This document shows, one piece after another, positions 1 through 10,616 of a DNA stretch of 64,000 nucleotides (position 1 is its first letter; every line of letters starts with the position of its first letter). The stretch covers positions 1,819,674 through 1,883,673 of the forward strand of contig NW_017804131.1 in NCBI RefSeq assembly GCF_001625305.1. Direction: 5' to 3'. Both the position numbers and the translations under genes were made by a program. Under the pieces are notes generated by a model. The model did not search any database, had not been told where the DNA came from, and saw only the letters and a list, made by a program, of their open reading frames with translations. The DNA comes from Branchiostoma belcheri. Its lineage: Eukaryota > Chordata > Leptocardii > Amphioxiformes > Branchiostomatidae.

Positions 1-324
1 ATCAGCGCCGTAGCGAAAGAAGAAAAGCACCGCTTCAAGCAATTAACTCCCATCCTCTCAACACACGAAGTCCCACAACTTTGCTAATAGCTCCAGCACA
101 GTGTCGTAACTCCTCAGGGTAGACAGGGTGTGCAGGGATGAGATAAAGCTTTGACGGTAAGTCTTTCAAAATTTCAACTTCTCTTCCGCAGTCAATATGT
201 TACCTACTTAACCCGTTCCTTCGAGCTGTCACCTGCGCTATCCTTGAGATGTCTAAGGAATATTCATTAGTTATGCAGCTCTGAGCTTGTACCGTTAACA
301 AACATATTGAAATTATAACAAAGA

Positions 325-1015
325 AGGGGAGCTCACGTCTTTTTTGGCTGAAGAAACTGAAACATTCCGGACTCCCTGTTCAAGACCTTTGCGATTTCTA
401 CCAAGGATACATACGCCCGACCCTTGAATATGCGGCCCCAGTCTGGAATTCAAGTATCTCTGTACATCAAGTAATAAAAATCGAACGCATACAAAAACGA
501 GCAGTAAAAATAATCCTTGGCCCCCTGTACACGTCTTACAACATCGCCCTGTCCCAATTATGTTTGCCGTCCCTAGAGAAAAGAAGAGAAACCCTTAGCC
601 TTAAGTTTGCAAAGTCCCTCCTTAACTCCCCTTCGTTCCGACATTGGTTACCCCCATCCCGCTCAGACATCCATGGCAGATGCCTGAAGGGGGCAAACCA
701 ACTCGACATCCCCTTGACGAAAACAAAGCGGTACAAAACGAGCCCAATCCCCTATTTCACTGATTTGTTAAATAAACAAGCAGACCTAGGTTGAAATCTC
801 CCAGTACCGGACCAATATTGTTTTTAATCCTTATATATCTAATTTATAACTGCGTACAGCTAGTATTTGTTTAAGTTGTTTGTACCTAGTTTGTCAATGT
901 CCTTTGTTTGTTTAGCCCACCTTATTGTTTAATTGTTTTTAAACCTGTGTACGCAATTCAGCGGTTTAAACGCTGCCATGTACAAGGATTGTTGTCAATA
1001 AACTATTATTATTTT
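325..1015 (+). mobile_element. LINE 3' end (CR1/L2-like), truncated
   Basis: This is the C-terminal end of a non-LTR retrotransposon reverse-transcriptase ORF followed by its 3' UTR. One frame reads from about 331 to the stop at 792-794 and contains the family hallmark of an I-R-P-T-L-E-Y-A-A-P-V-W run followed by E-R-I-Q-K-R-A, the thumb/C-terminal region of CR1/L2-type polymerases. The UTR ends in AATAAA and a T-rich run of short repeats near 1000-1020, typical of CR1-like tails. The element is 5'-truncated, as most LINE insertions are; the fingers and palm domains and the endonuclease are absent. The exact clade cannot be told from this piece. It lies downstream of the left-hand IgSF gene on the opposite strand. 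Confidence 0.85.
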
Positions 1016-2046
1016 TTATTTATTTTATTTAACATTCTACACCATGTACTACAATGTTCAGCCCGTATTTTGAGTTTGTAGTATTATCTACGGTACATGT
1101 TAAATATCCCGATGACATTGATAAATGACGACCCTTTATTCCATCCTGTTTATCGGGCTACAGTGTCACAGGTCGCATAACAAGTTATGAATGAGTTTTT
1201 CATTCAGATGAGGAATTGATGAATTACAAAGAGAATAGTCTGGTTGAAAATGCACTTATCTCAAAGGCATCCAATGCTATTTTAGAGCAGCAAAACTGAA
1301 AATATTCTGAATAAGGCAATCTTTATGATATTGACACATACTCTGCTTCACATTAGCACATTTCAATCAGTATTTCACACTTTGAGTATTTAAAAATGCA
1401 GAAACAAGCCCCAACATGAGTCCTTTATTTTAGGGGAGGTAACCTAAAAATTCCAGTGACCATTTTCCGTCATAATTTTGGGTATATTTGCTGCGCTGCA
1501 TAAGGCTCATTTTACATGGGAGTAGTGTGGTTTTAACTCTGTATGGAGATAAGACACTAGAATATTGACTTAAAAAATGGGTTTCCAGGCCCTAAAAACT
1601 GTATTGGATGCCTTTAAACTTCGTGCGTAAAGAGGCCCTCTATATTATTTCATCACTTCCTCTCACCAAACGTGCATTCCACCAAGACTGTTATTTCAAT
1701 ACCCGCCATTTTGTTCATTATTGAGCCGCATGGAACATCTCTTCGTGATGTATGTTGCCCGCAAGATCAATGAGTGTTCACTCTAATAACAAAATCGTAA
1801 ACGTGAAACAATTAAAGATAAATTAATAAACTGAAAACAAAATTAATAAACTGGAAACAAAATTAATGAACTGAAAACAAAATTAATAAACTAAAACAAT
1901 GCGTGCTGATACTATTAAATTCCTTTTAATCATTTCCTAAACATAGCAATACCAATCTTTAAAAACACTTTTTTACGGCCTGGTCTGAGAACGTAATTTT
2001 CGAACGAAGGTCAGAGAGCGAAGCCTGTTAAAGTATAGTCATTGGG
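1016..2046. other. Non-coding stretch with short tandem repeat
   Basis: No coding exon is recognised here. The only clear structure is an AT-rich minisatellite at about 1818-1900 (see its entry). The transmembrane exon expected downstream of the left-hand IgSF gene was looked for on the minus strand and not found, so it presumably lies beyond the left edge. Confidence 0.5.
1818..1900. repeat. AT-rich minisatellite, about 22-bp unit, 4 copies
   Basis: Four near-identical units of the form AAATTAATAAACTGAAAAC follow each other with one or two substitutions per unit. It lies in non-coding DNA. Confidence 0.85.
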
Positions 2047-2156
2047 TCAGGACTTCCCGCGCATCAGGGATGATTTATTGACCCCCTTATATTGCGTGAG
2101 GGCCGTAATGAGCTCCTCGGCAGCGTTAATGCGTCGTGCCGGCAGCCCTCCCTGCG
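2047..2156 (-). CDS. Candidate alternative terminal exon of left-hand IgSF gene (secreted form)
   Basis: On the minus strand a pyrimidine-containing acceptor ending in GTTACAG precedes a 110-nt open segment that ends in TGA at 2047. If joined to the third Ig exon, which ends at 2732 with one base of a codon left over, the frame is kept: C plus CG gives Pro, and 35 more residues follow before the stop. The peptide begins Q-G-G-L-P-A-R-R and ends L-M-R-G-K-S; it is basic and has no membrane segment. Used this way it would give a soluble protein of leader plus three Ig domains (360 codons plus stop). No polyadenylation signal was seen just downstream. The phase match and the splice site are direct observations; use of the exon is inference. 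Confidence 0.4.
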
Positions 2157-2731
2157 CTGTAACAGGTGTCACCGGGGTGGAGTCAGCACTGGGCCAGCAA
2201 AAATCACCCAGCATATCGCCAGGCACCACACGGGGAATTTGAACGTGAAAATTACAATAATATTTTGCACGTTTGGCACTGAATCGATCTTGTGGCACAC
2301 AAATGGCCACCTTTCTTCCCTCTTTCGTAACGATTATCGATACCGTATGATATACGGACAGATATTTTGCGTACGAGAAAGGGTGAGTTGTCAGCCCGAG
2401 AGCTGGCTGTTAGAAATAATGATTCAAAACGACTCTATTCCCGCGCCACTTACATGCCTGTTGCAGCCATAGCCGTGTCTATCAGGGGCCCCTTGAATCC
2501 ATTTATTGCGTTGTTAGCATGTATTCCTCTTGTTTCTTCGGGTTCACATTCTGGCATGTATCCAATGGGCAACTTGAGAATCACTTTCAGTAGATATTTC
2601 TCTGATCTCATTCAGACACTAACATGTATCGGCATTGTTGTGTTTTTTAGAACCTCTATGCCAACTAGTATTCTGAGTGTATTGCATTTAGTGTAGAAAA
2701 GTTGGTGATTGTTATCGTTTTTATTACTTAC

Positions 2732-3010
2732 GTGTGACGCTGAGTTGCACAGCTTTGGAGTCGCTCTTGCCCACGCCGTTGCTTGCCGCGCAGACGTAGG
2801 CTCCGGTGTTGTTCATCCGCACCCTTTTCAGCGTCACGGACGAGGCGCGGACGTCATTAGATAACGTGTGCGCCACAGACGGCAGTAAGACTCCATTTTT
2901 GGTCCATGTGATGTTGGGGGGAGGGTTGCCGTCTGCTACACACTGAAGAGTCACTCGGTCAGAAACAGTCACGGCGATCGCGTCTGATATGCTTATGATA
3001 GATGCCGGGT
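2732..3010 (-). CDS. Third Ig domain exon (I-set/C2-like), left-hand gene
   Basis: This 279-nt exon has an acceptor (CATTTGCAG) and a strong donor (GTAAGT) on the minus strand and is phase 1 at both ends. It encodes one canonical Ig domain: B-strand Cys in VTLQCVADG, C-strand Trp in NITWTKNG, and the F-strand motif N-x-G-A-Y-V-C. Potential N-glycosylation sites are N-I-T next to the core Trp and N-N-T before the F strand. The motif ADGNPPPNITW is typical of I-set and C2-like domains in cell-adhesion proteins. The corresponding exon of the right-hand gene (34816-34538) has exactly the same length and most of the same residues. Confidence 0.9.
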
Positions 3011-3959
3011 CTGCAAATGAAAAGGGAGATTTATTACAGGGACGCATTTGTTACAAGCTAAAGTGAAAGTCTGGATGGCGAACACCTGTTCAAAGAGTTG
3101 ACAAGATAATCCCCCCACTGCCAAAAGGTGCGAATGCCTACTAATAGTCCTGCCATACAGGAAACAGGAAATGCATAAAAGGGCCATCCATCAAGGGTTT
3201 TGACGTCTGTGCAGAGGCTTGTGGTGGAAACGAGCATGGCCGGAGTGTCTACATTTACCCATCTAAACGTCAGCCCAGACGCTTGTACTCCTCTTGACTG
3301 ATTCGACATTTGACAGAACGCATTTCAAGCGCGGCAGATAGCGCTGGCTGAGCCACAGCAATCACATTAGGTGCACCTCCAAACACCTACTCAGGCCAGG
3401 CGGAGCTTTGCTTTTATTATCTTGCCATATTCAGCTGGCCGGAAAGAGCTTGTAATTGCCCTAACGCGACGTTTAACTGGCGGCAGGCTACAGTCTTGAC
3501 GACTGACGTAGGACTATCTTTAATACCATGTCGGGATTAGACCTGATCAATACACGCGACTTGCTGGCCTTATCATAAACCATCACCACCTGGTCTCGAT
3601 GAATGCAGCAATTACACTTATCACGACATCACAAGAATACCCGGTGTTATCCAAGGTGTCTGTAAGTGGTCGCGCTGCGGGGACCCGCCGTGCCGTAATG
3701 TTTGCCCCCGATCAAGATTGATGCTGTAACGTTACAAAAATGGGATGATGCGATCACAAAGTTGGTAATGCATACAACATTATCGCCGTTAAAGCTTTAT
3801 TGCGCAAACTACGTGATCCGTGTAATGATGGTCATCTGAGAAGATATCTCGCACGTTGGTGTGTCTAAGCTGAATAGGCAGCTGATTTTACAGGGCACTA
3901 GGAATAGAGGGGACTTACGTCACTGGGTTTACAGTGAAGGACAGAGAGACGCCAGTTAT

Positions 3960-4630
3960 TTTAGTAGTATTTTAACGGTATTTCTCCCAGGTGCTTAACT
4001 GCATGTGTTTTCGCTGTAAAGCGATGGCATCTCTCCTTGGTGCTGAACTGTGTATTCTATAGCCGCAAAGTAACGATATCTTTCAACATTTCCTTAGCGC
4101 TTAACTGTACGTCTTTTAGCAGTTAAGTTATGATATTCCTCCTTGGTGATGGACCGTATGTGCTATGACAGTAAAGCAACAACATCTCTCCTAAGTACTA
4201 AACTGTGTGTGGCATAGCAGTAGAGTATCTTTCATAGGCCCTAAAACATGTGCGTTTTAACAATCTATTTACGGCATTTCTCATCGGCGCTGACTGTGTG
4301 TGCTACATCAGTAAAGCAATGGCACCTGTCCTTAGTCCTAAATCCTGTGTTATAGCGGTAGAATAACGAACGATATCTTTCACGTGCCATAGCAGTAGAG
4401 TATCTTTCTTTGGCCCTAAAATATGTGCGTTTTGAAAATTAACTTGCGGCATTTCTCATCGGCGCTGACTTTGTGTGCTACATCAGTAAAGCAATGGCAC
4501 CTGTCCTTGGTTCTAAATCCTGTGTTATAGCGGTAGAATAACGATATCTTTCACGCGCGCTAAACTAAAGTATGCGTGTTGTAGCAGTAAAATTACGGCA
4601 TCTCTCCTTGGTGCTGAAGTATGAGTGTTG
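3960..4630. repeat. Degenerate tandem repeat, about 50-60 bp monomer with higher-order duplication
   Basis: Units built on CTCCTTGGTGCTGAACTGTG followed by TAGCAGTAAAGTAACGA repeat with many substitutions. Within it, a block of about 170 bp is duplicated as a whole (about 4213-4387 and 4388-4556, both with CAGTAGAGTATCTTTC near the start). It lies in the third intron of the left-hand IgSF gene. Confidence 0.8.
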
Positions 4631-5895
4631 TAATTCCTGCTCTCCACTCGGCCGAACACTGATGAACGGCGTCGTAAAGCTATAGAAAATCCCTTATATG
4701 TCTGTGAACGATTTCAACACTTGTGTGACTCAGCTTTCTTCATTAACCTTGTTTCAATCAAATCTGATGGAATCGTTTAGATACGCATTGCCGGTGTGTG
4801 CGTCTTGATGCAGCTAGTTAGTTCTGTATCTACGATGCATATAATGGGATTCGTGGTGTACATTCTGTTTGAAATTCAATGGATTCTACATAAAATGAAT
4901 ACCTTTTCGATCACACTTAACGATTTTTTCGTTGATTGAAGTAAAATGCATACCTACATACCTGTCTTTACAAAGCCATAAGCGTTTAGTGTGAATATAA
5001 ATAAAAGAGCAGTTGCTTTTCAAGTATAGTATCCAGGTTATAGATTGACATACATAGCCATGGACGCATGTATATATGTAGAGAGAAAACCCGTCGGAAA
5101 AATATGCAAATTACTACGTAGGAAGACAAAGGACAAAGCTTTGCAGCAATGTCACCGCCGTGCGTGTCAAATCGATTTGGTAGACTCAAGTTGACATATG
5201 CTCTTCATTTGCATACCTAACGAAGTGGTTGGCGCGGAGATATTGGAAGATTCGTCAGAAGCGGAAATGCAGGCAGATAAGGGGTCAAACGGTTGGGACA
5301 ATGTAATCTAATTAACGATGGTGTTGATTTTGCTCGCTAAGCGTGTTGGTCACAATGGTTAAACAAAAAGGCGATTTGCTCCTCCCAATCTGTTCTGCAT
5401 TCGTTCTACATGAATTTCGTTTATGTATGTTTGCCATAACTGAAAAAAAGAAAGGGGAGTATATAGCTAAGCCAATAACGAGTAACGACCAGGCTATGGC
5501 GTTCATCTTTTTCACAAAGATTGACCGGACCTATCTGTTTAGGGGCTAGCTAACACCATACATGGCGGGAAGGTATCAGAAAGGAATTTTTATGGACCCA
5601 TTAAACCCAGGCGCTGACTTCCACACCTCCTCTGGGTGTACTTCACCAGTGAGACAAATGATTGACATCATCGTCAATGGACAGACGTAAATAATACAAC
5701 AGGAACTGCTCTGCAGTTTGTAGATTATTGATGCGCCGTCGAAACCAATGTTTTTCCAGGCGTGGGTAAGACACTGCTGCGTTAATGCGATTACGGTTGA
5801 CGAATCAGAGAGCCTGCAAATCAGAGGGCCTGCTCGTATAGAAGAAATGACTGTTAGTGTTAATGACCTTGCGGCAAGAGAATGTTTGTACTTAC

Positions 5896-6189
5896 ATAGG
5901 ACTTTTAGCTGTACACTTGAAGTGACTGGTCTGACCACGTGATTTACCACGCATGTGTAACTGCCCGTGTCTGCTCTGGTCACGTGACGTACGGTTAAAG
6001 ATGGCGACGCCAGGGTTCCCCCAGAGTACTTGGAGCTCACGCCAATGCTCTGAACGGGGATGCCGTCTTTTTCCCAGTGTAAGGCGGAGATATTAGGCCG
6101 TGCCTCGCTTATTGTGCACTTGAATGTCACTGACTTTCCCCAGCTGCTAACCACAGGACTGGACGGTCCAACCTTCACGACTGGAGGCA
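5896..6189 (-). CDS. Second Ig domain exon, left-hand gene
   Basis: This 294-nt minus-strand exon is preceded by TATTTTGCAG and followed by the strong donor GTAAGTAC, phase 1 on both sides. It encodes a canonical Ig domain starting V-P-P-V-V-K-V-G, with the B-strand Cys in VTFKCTI, core Trp in LHWEKDG, and D-T-G-S-Y-T-C in the F strand. One N-glycosylation site (N-I-S) lies just before the core Trp. The right-hand paralogue has an exon of identical length (38996-38703). Reading past the donor gives only a short open extension, which is intronic. Confidence 0.9.
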
Positions 6190-8378
6190 CTGCAAAATAC
6201 GAATACATTTTTTAGTTCACTGAACATATTCCAATATACAGTACAGAGGGCAATGCCTGTAGGTGTTAACGATTAAATGATATGTCCGATGGGTTATGAT
6301 ATATTTATGAGCCACGTCTGACCTAGTTCTGCTTGATATGGGACGGCACCCCAGGTTATACGCAGAGATACAGCTTTATATTGCCTTATCAACACCTTTG
6401 CTGCCCTACCTCTAGGGTAAGATCGGGTACGATAACATTAGTGCCCTGCCCCTCGGGTAAGGTACAGTTGCATAGGGTACAGCTGCACAACTCAATATTA
6501 TGTATATTTTTGGATTTTTTTTCGCAACCTGTCATCCACCTTAATCAAACCCACGCGAAGGCCACTGTGTCAACCTTCCTCTCTCAGGTGTGGGGACTGA
6601 CACGGTCATCATACTCGGGAAATCTGTATCTGTATATCTGTACATGAGTCTGTATCTGTAAATGAATATGTATCTGTACACGAATCTGTATCTGATTGCA
6701 AATAAAGATCTCGAGCGATTGACATATAGACTTGTGAGGAAACAGATTGTACATAAGGTTCCCTTACGTATGGTGCAAATGACGTTTATTTATTTATTTA
6801 ACTCTGGTACTTACTGGCCAATATTTACACATACAACATATACTGGCCAACATACAAAAGCAAAATTGACGAACTAAAACTAAACATGGTTACAGTCACA
6901 CTGGAATGGAGCCAATGGGCTACATTTATGCAAATTTTACACAGTTTTACCCCTACAAGGACGTTCCAGTCTGAATCCGCTTAGTTAACCATGACATTAT
7001 CGCACGTATTGACAAGAGGGGGAAATGAATACGTTTGTTGACACGGGCCATCCGTACCGGTTAATCCCCACCATCTATCATGCTCGTCGTTTCGGCACAC
7101 ATTTGTCAGCCGGACGGAAAATCCTCTGGAAGGTCCCTCATTACAAGGTCACGGAAAGATGGTGCAGATTTTTCTCCTGACCTGTGGCTGCTGAACTCTC
7201 TACACAGTAAATGGCCCATGAAGGTAGGAACCTGTACGCAAAGTGCTCCATCTGGCCGGGGGAGATTAACAGACTCCCGGACATTTAGAACCCTGAAAGA
7301 CGACCATGTTGCTGTAGGAGGGTACTTTCCCAGCTGTCTGTTCCAGCGCAGGGACCCATTGGCTAACGCTTCGCCTACCATCCAATTTTCCTTCCATTTC
7401 TTATGGGGGAGCTTACACAGATAGGTTTATCGTTATTACCTGCGTCTTTGACCACGAACAAGCTTTGTGAGTTATTGCGTTGGCAATGCTTCCATTAAGT
7501 TCTTCCACAAGTGCAATACAAGTATCTACATGCAATAACGGTGTCAGATTGAACTTGCATTTCCCGATTATAACGACCAGAGGAAATATCATCGAACGGA
7601 TACCATTTTATGTTCACATGGAGAGAGTGAGAGCTGATAGCCTTGGGGCATACGTTAGAACAAGAATTGCGGTTTAAGGAAAATGGTTAAGGGCGATGGC
7701 CATGATGTTCGGTAATCCTAATTGGCTATCTGGCTTTGAATTGAATTTGGCAAGTTAAGGTAGCGAAAGGTGACTTTGAAATCCGATCTGTTTGTAACTG
7801 TGGGCGTGGAAATGACAGGGGCACCTCAGAACTCATTCACAACATCACCGTCATGACATCGGGGCCAGGAATTTCTGGTACTAAATCTTAAATAGTTGTC
7901 TTTTATTGGAAACCTTGCGCAGCTATTCTGTACCAACATGGATGTAGGTTACTAGGAATTGTCGGTTTGATTTAATTTTGATGCTGACCTCGACCCACCG
8001 TGACAGAAACGCTGAGATTCAAACCTGATTATTTGCCGGGGAGCGAGAAGTCGGTTCAAAGCTCGGACAAGAAGCATATTGCCTCGGGAGCACTGGGCAT
8101 GCATTATTGATGCGTCTTGTTTCAAAGGGTTAATGCCAAACGGTGGCGATTTGGCTTTATTGAGAAATAAATCCTACCTATTTTCATAGCCACGGGTCAA
8201 TAGTCTTTCGGAGCATTCGGGGTGTGCTCCTAAGACTACGGCGGCCTTTGTGTTGTTATGTAGTGTGTCAAGCGTTTCTCTACCACAGAGTACATCTTTG
8301 CACTGTAAATTAGAGGTTTATGTATCACATGAGTTTCTGCAGTGCGGTAGAATGTGAAATCTGAACAAAAAGCCTCAC

Positions 8379-8723
8379 CCATCACGATCAAGCGGACATA
8401 CTCCTCTCCCGTCTCCAGGTCTTCTGTCATGACGTTCAACACGTACATCCCGTCATCCTGCACTCGGATGTTAGCAATGCGTAATGATACCTTCCCGGAG
8501 AGAAGCACTCTGTCTTTGTACGCTCCGTGTGACTTCGAGTTCCCATTTGAAAAGACAAATACGGGTTCTCTTTGTTGTACTGTTGACTGATCTGTGTTCA
8601 CTTTGCTCCACGTGACGGAAAGTATGTTCTCGCGGGTAGAAAAGGCGGCTGGTAGCGTCACGGACTCCCCGACCACCGCGGTGACTGCTCTCGGTGTCCC
8701 GCCGTTCCCTTGTGCTCCTGAAC
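8379..8723 (-). CDS. V-type Ig domain exon lacking disulfide cysteines, left-hand gene
   Basis: This 345-nt exon is phase 1 at both ends, after a pyrimidine-rich acceptor ending in CTTGTAG and before the donor GTGAGG. It encodes a V-like Ig domain: E-S-V-T-L-P-A-A-F in the B strand, core Trp in VTWSKV, and D-D-G-M-Y-V-L-N-V in the F strand. The two positions that normally hold the disulfide cysteines are Ala and Leu. The paralogous exon at 42213-41863 shows the same replacements, so the loss predates the duplication. The pattern resembles the N-terminal domains of CEACAM and CD2-family proteins, where binding is through the GFCC' sheet. The intron just upstream also reads open from an ATG at 8778 as a signal-peptide-like stretch, so an alternative first exon is possible. 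Confidence 0.88.
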
Positions 8724-10561
8724 CTACAAGAATGAACACGGAGAAGAACAAGGCGTAAAAAGACATGCCGTCTGCCATGCAAAGTACCCCGCTGCCTGTA
8801 CGCTTGATGAGCCGGTAAAGCCTCCACAAATCCTCGCAGTGATCCGACAGGGATACGAAGGCATTACGCCGAGGAAGGCAGCTGATCGTGGAAACGGTCG
8901 GCCTAATGCGACAATGTCCTTACTTGATGGATAAAATTTCGATCAGCATCTGGTCAAACTTTAAAAAGGATCACAAAAAATCGATACTGAATGTGAAGCA
9001 CAGATCTAGAGAGAGGAAGGGTCGCAGAGACAGAACAGTATAAATCAGACAACACATCCAAACCTGCTCCTCGACGTTGCAATCTCTGCTCCTGCAAAAA
9101 TAGAACCGATTGCCTTTGAATTGGAATTTTTCCCCAGTGCCACAAGGTATGAATTTTGAACAGAATATCTTTCTTCAGCTCTGTGTCGTGAGATACAGAG
9201 CAAGAGGAGAAAAAGTGGGGTCAAAAGTTGAACATTTTCTCTTCCGGTCTGTGCGCGGAGTCAGACCACTTACCGCCGGAGGGCAGGGACACACGCCTAA
9301 CAGCGGGAGGCCGGCCAACATCAATACGGGTATCAGCACGTATTAATGTAGGTGCCAGTTAGAATCTACAGCCCGGAAACTGAACCCATCGCACAGGTCC
9401 CTCAGGCACGATTGCTAGTCCAAAAACTACTGATTACAAATTAAGAGTATCGAGAACGATCGAAGTCCCGTATTGTTCTCATTTTCAGAGAAAGCAATTG
9501 GGTTCTCTGGTATTGATTCTAATTCCTCAGGTTTTGATCAAATTTTGCTTACATTGTATTTTTCCAAAATTCGTCCATATTCTGTGCAAAGAAACGAGTG
9601 ATTGTAATGGAGCTCCCCAATACCAATTCCTGTCGTGTGATTTTAGATGCAAGTTTAATTAGTCCCGCTATTCGTTGGGATCATGTCAAGCATTAGTGCT
9701 GCGTGGATGGGGCCGGTGGAGCGCACAATTGACTAATTGCTATTCTATACGAAGCGTCGATAATTGATGAGTCTCTAGGCACTCTGGGTTCGCGGGAAAT
9801 CAAAGAATATCTTCCAGCAGTGATGATGACTTGACAGTCTCAGAGAACGTGCAGTTAACTTCAAGAGTATCTCCTGAAAGACAGGCCATTATCTTCGTCA
9901 TGCCTCTCACAGCGCGCTTCCTCTAATGAAAAATAAAGACTTGTACCGGTAGGCTAGGCCAGCCATTGCATGTGTATTCGTCTGCAGTAGGTTTTTCGTG
10001 GTGATGAATAGCTGTAAAGTCTGAGTACGGCCTCCGCGGGTTTGTATGAATAGTGTGCTTAAGTTATGGAATTCCAGGAAAATAAATCAGGACCTTGCTG
10101 CTGCCCCTAGGGTTCTTTCGACACTCATCGAATCTGATGTAGGACCCTATAAAGCCCTGCGCTGGCTGTGCTTGCTCGGTGAACTAATCGAAATCTGCCC
10201 GTCTCGGGACTGGAGTGCATCGACGCGCGAGATACTCTTATAAACGCGTCAATATAACTAAGAGAAGAAATATTGGTCTCGCTTCGAATATCCCGGAAAC
10301 GACATGATTCCTACCCGTTGTCAGCAATTAAATAGGAGTGATGTATACGTGGGATTAAGTAAAAGCACATACAGGGAAATGGATTAGCCAAAGTAGAGTA
10401 CCGAGATTTTCAACTCAAGAGGGGATGCGATATTCCATTTGTATGTGCCGCCTGTACGATCGGCCCATCCAGGTAACGACAACAATGCTGAGCCGCGATC
10501 ATTTGTACAGCCGACGTGATGACCTGCAATAAAGAAAACAGGCGGCGAAGGTGAGCCTTAC

Positions 10562-10616
10562 CTTTTAATGCCCGGAAAGCCAGGATGTAGAAGGCGAGCC
10601 AAGACGGCTGTATCAT
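10562..10616 (-). CDS. Leader (signal peptide) exon, left-hand gene
   Basis: The minus strand has an ATG at 10616 in fair context (CACCACGATGA) followed by 18 codons, M-I-Q-P-S-W-L-A-F-Y-I-L-A-F-R-A-L-K, and the donor GTAAGG with one base left over (phase 1). Joined to the V exon at 8723, the frame continues G-S-G-A-Q-G, giving a plausible signal peptide with cleavage after S-G-A. The single Arg inside the hydrophobic stretch is slightly unusual. The choice rests on the phase match, donor quality and the parallel leader exon of the right-hand gene. A TATA-like TTTATAG lies on the minus strand at about 10665-10671, some 50 nt upstream of the ATG, but may be chance. Confidence 0.7.

Larger units (their letters stand above)
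2732..10616 (-). other. Left-hand IgSF gene (partial: leader plus three Ig exons)
   Basis: Four exons join in frame: 10616-10562, 8723-8379, 6189-5896 and 3010-2732, with introns of 1838, 2189 and 2885 nt, all phase 1. They encode a signal peptide, a V-type Ig domain without the usual cysteines, and two canonical Ig domains. The layout and exon sizes match the complete paralogue at 48.3-23.6 kb, so a transmembrane, proline-rich and SH3 part is expected to the left of this window. The short exon at 2156-2047 offers an early stop instead. The gene is probably a cell-surface or secreted recognition molecule; no ligand can be inferred. Confidence 0.8.

Noticed and set aside
7080-7424. Open frames of 114 (plus) and 91 (minus) codons
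   Set aside because: They overlap each other on opposite strands within an intron of the left-hand gene and show no domain or paired splice sites.
9274-9321. Minus-strand leader-like exon (M-L-A-G-L-P-L-L-G-V-C-P) with strong donor GTAAGT
   Set aside because: It ends in phase 0, whereas the V exon needs phase 1; joining would break the frame. The leader at 10616-10562 fits.
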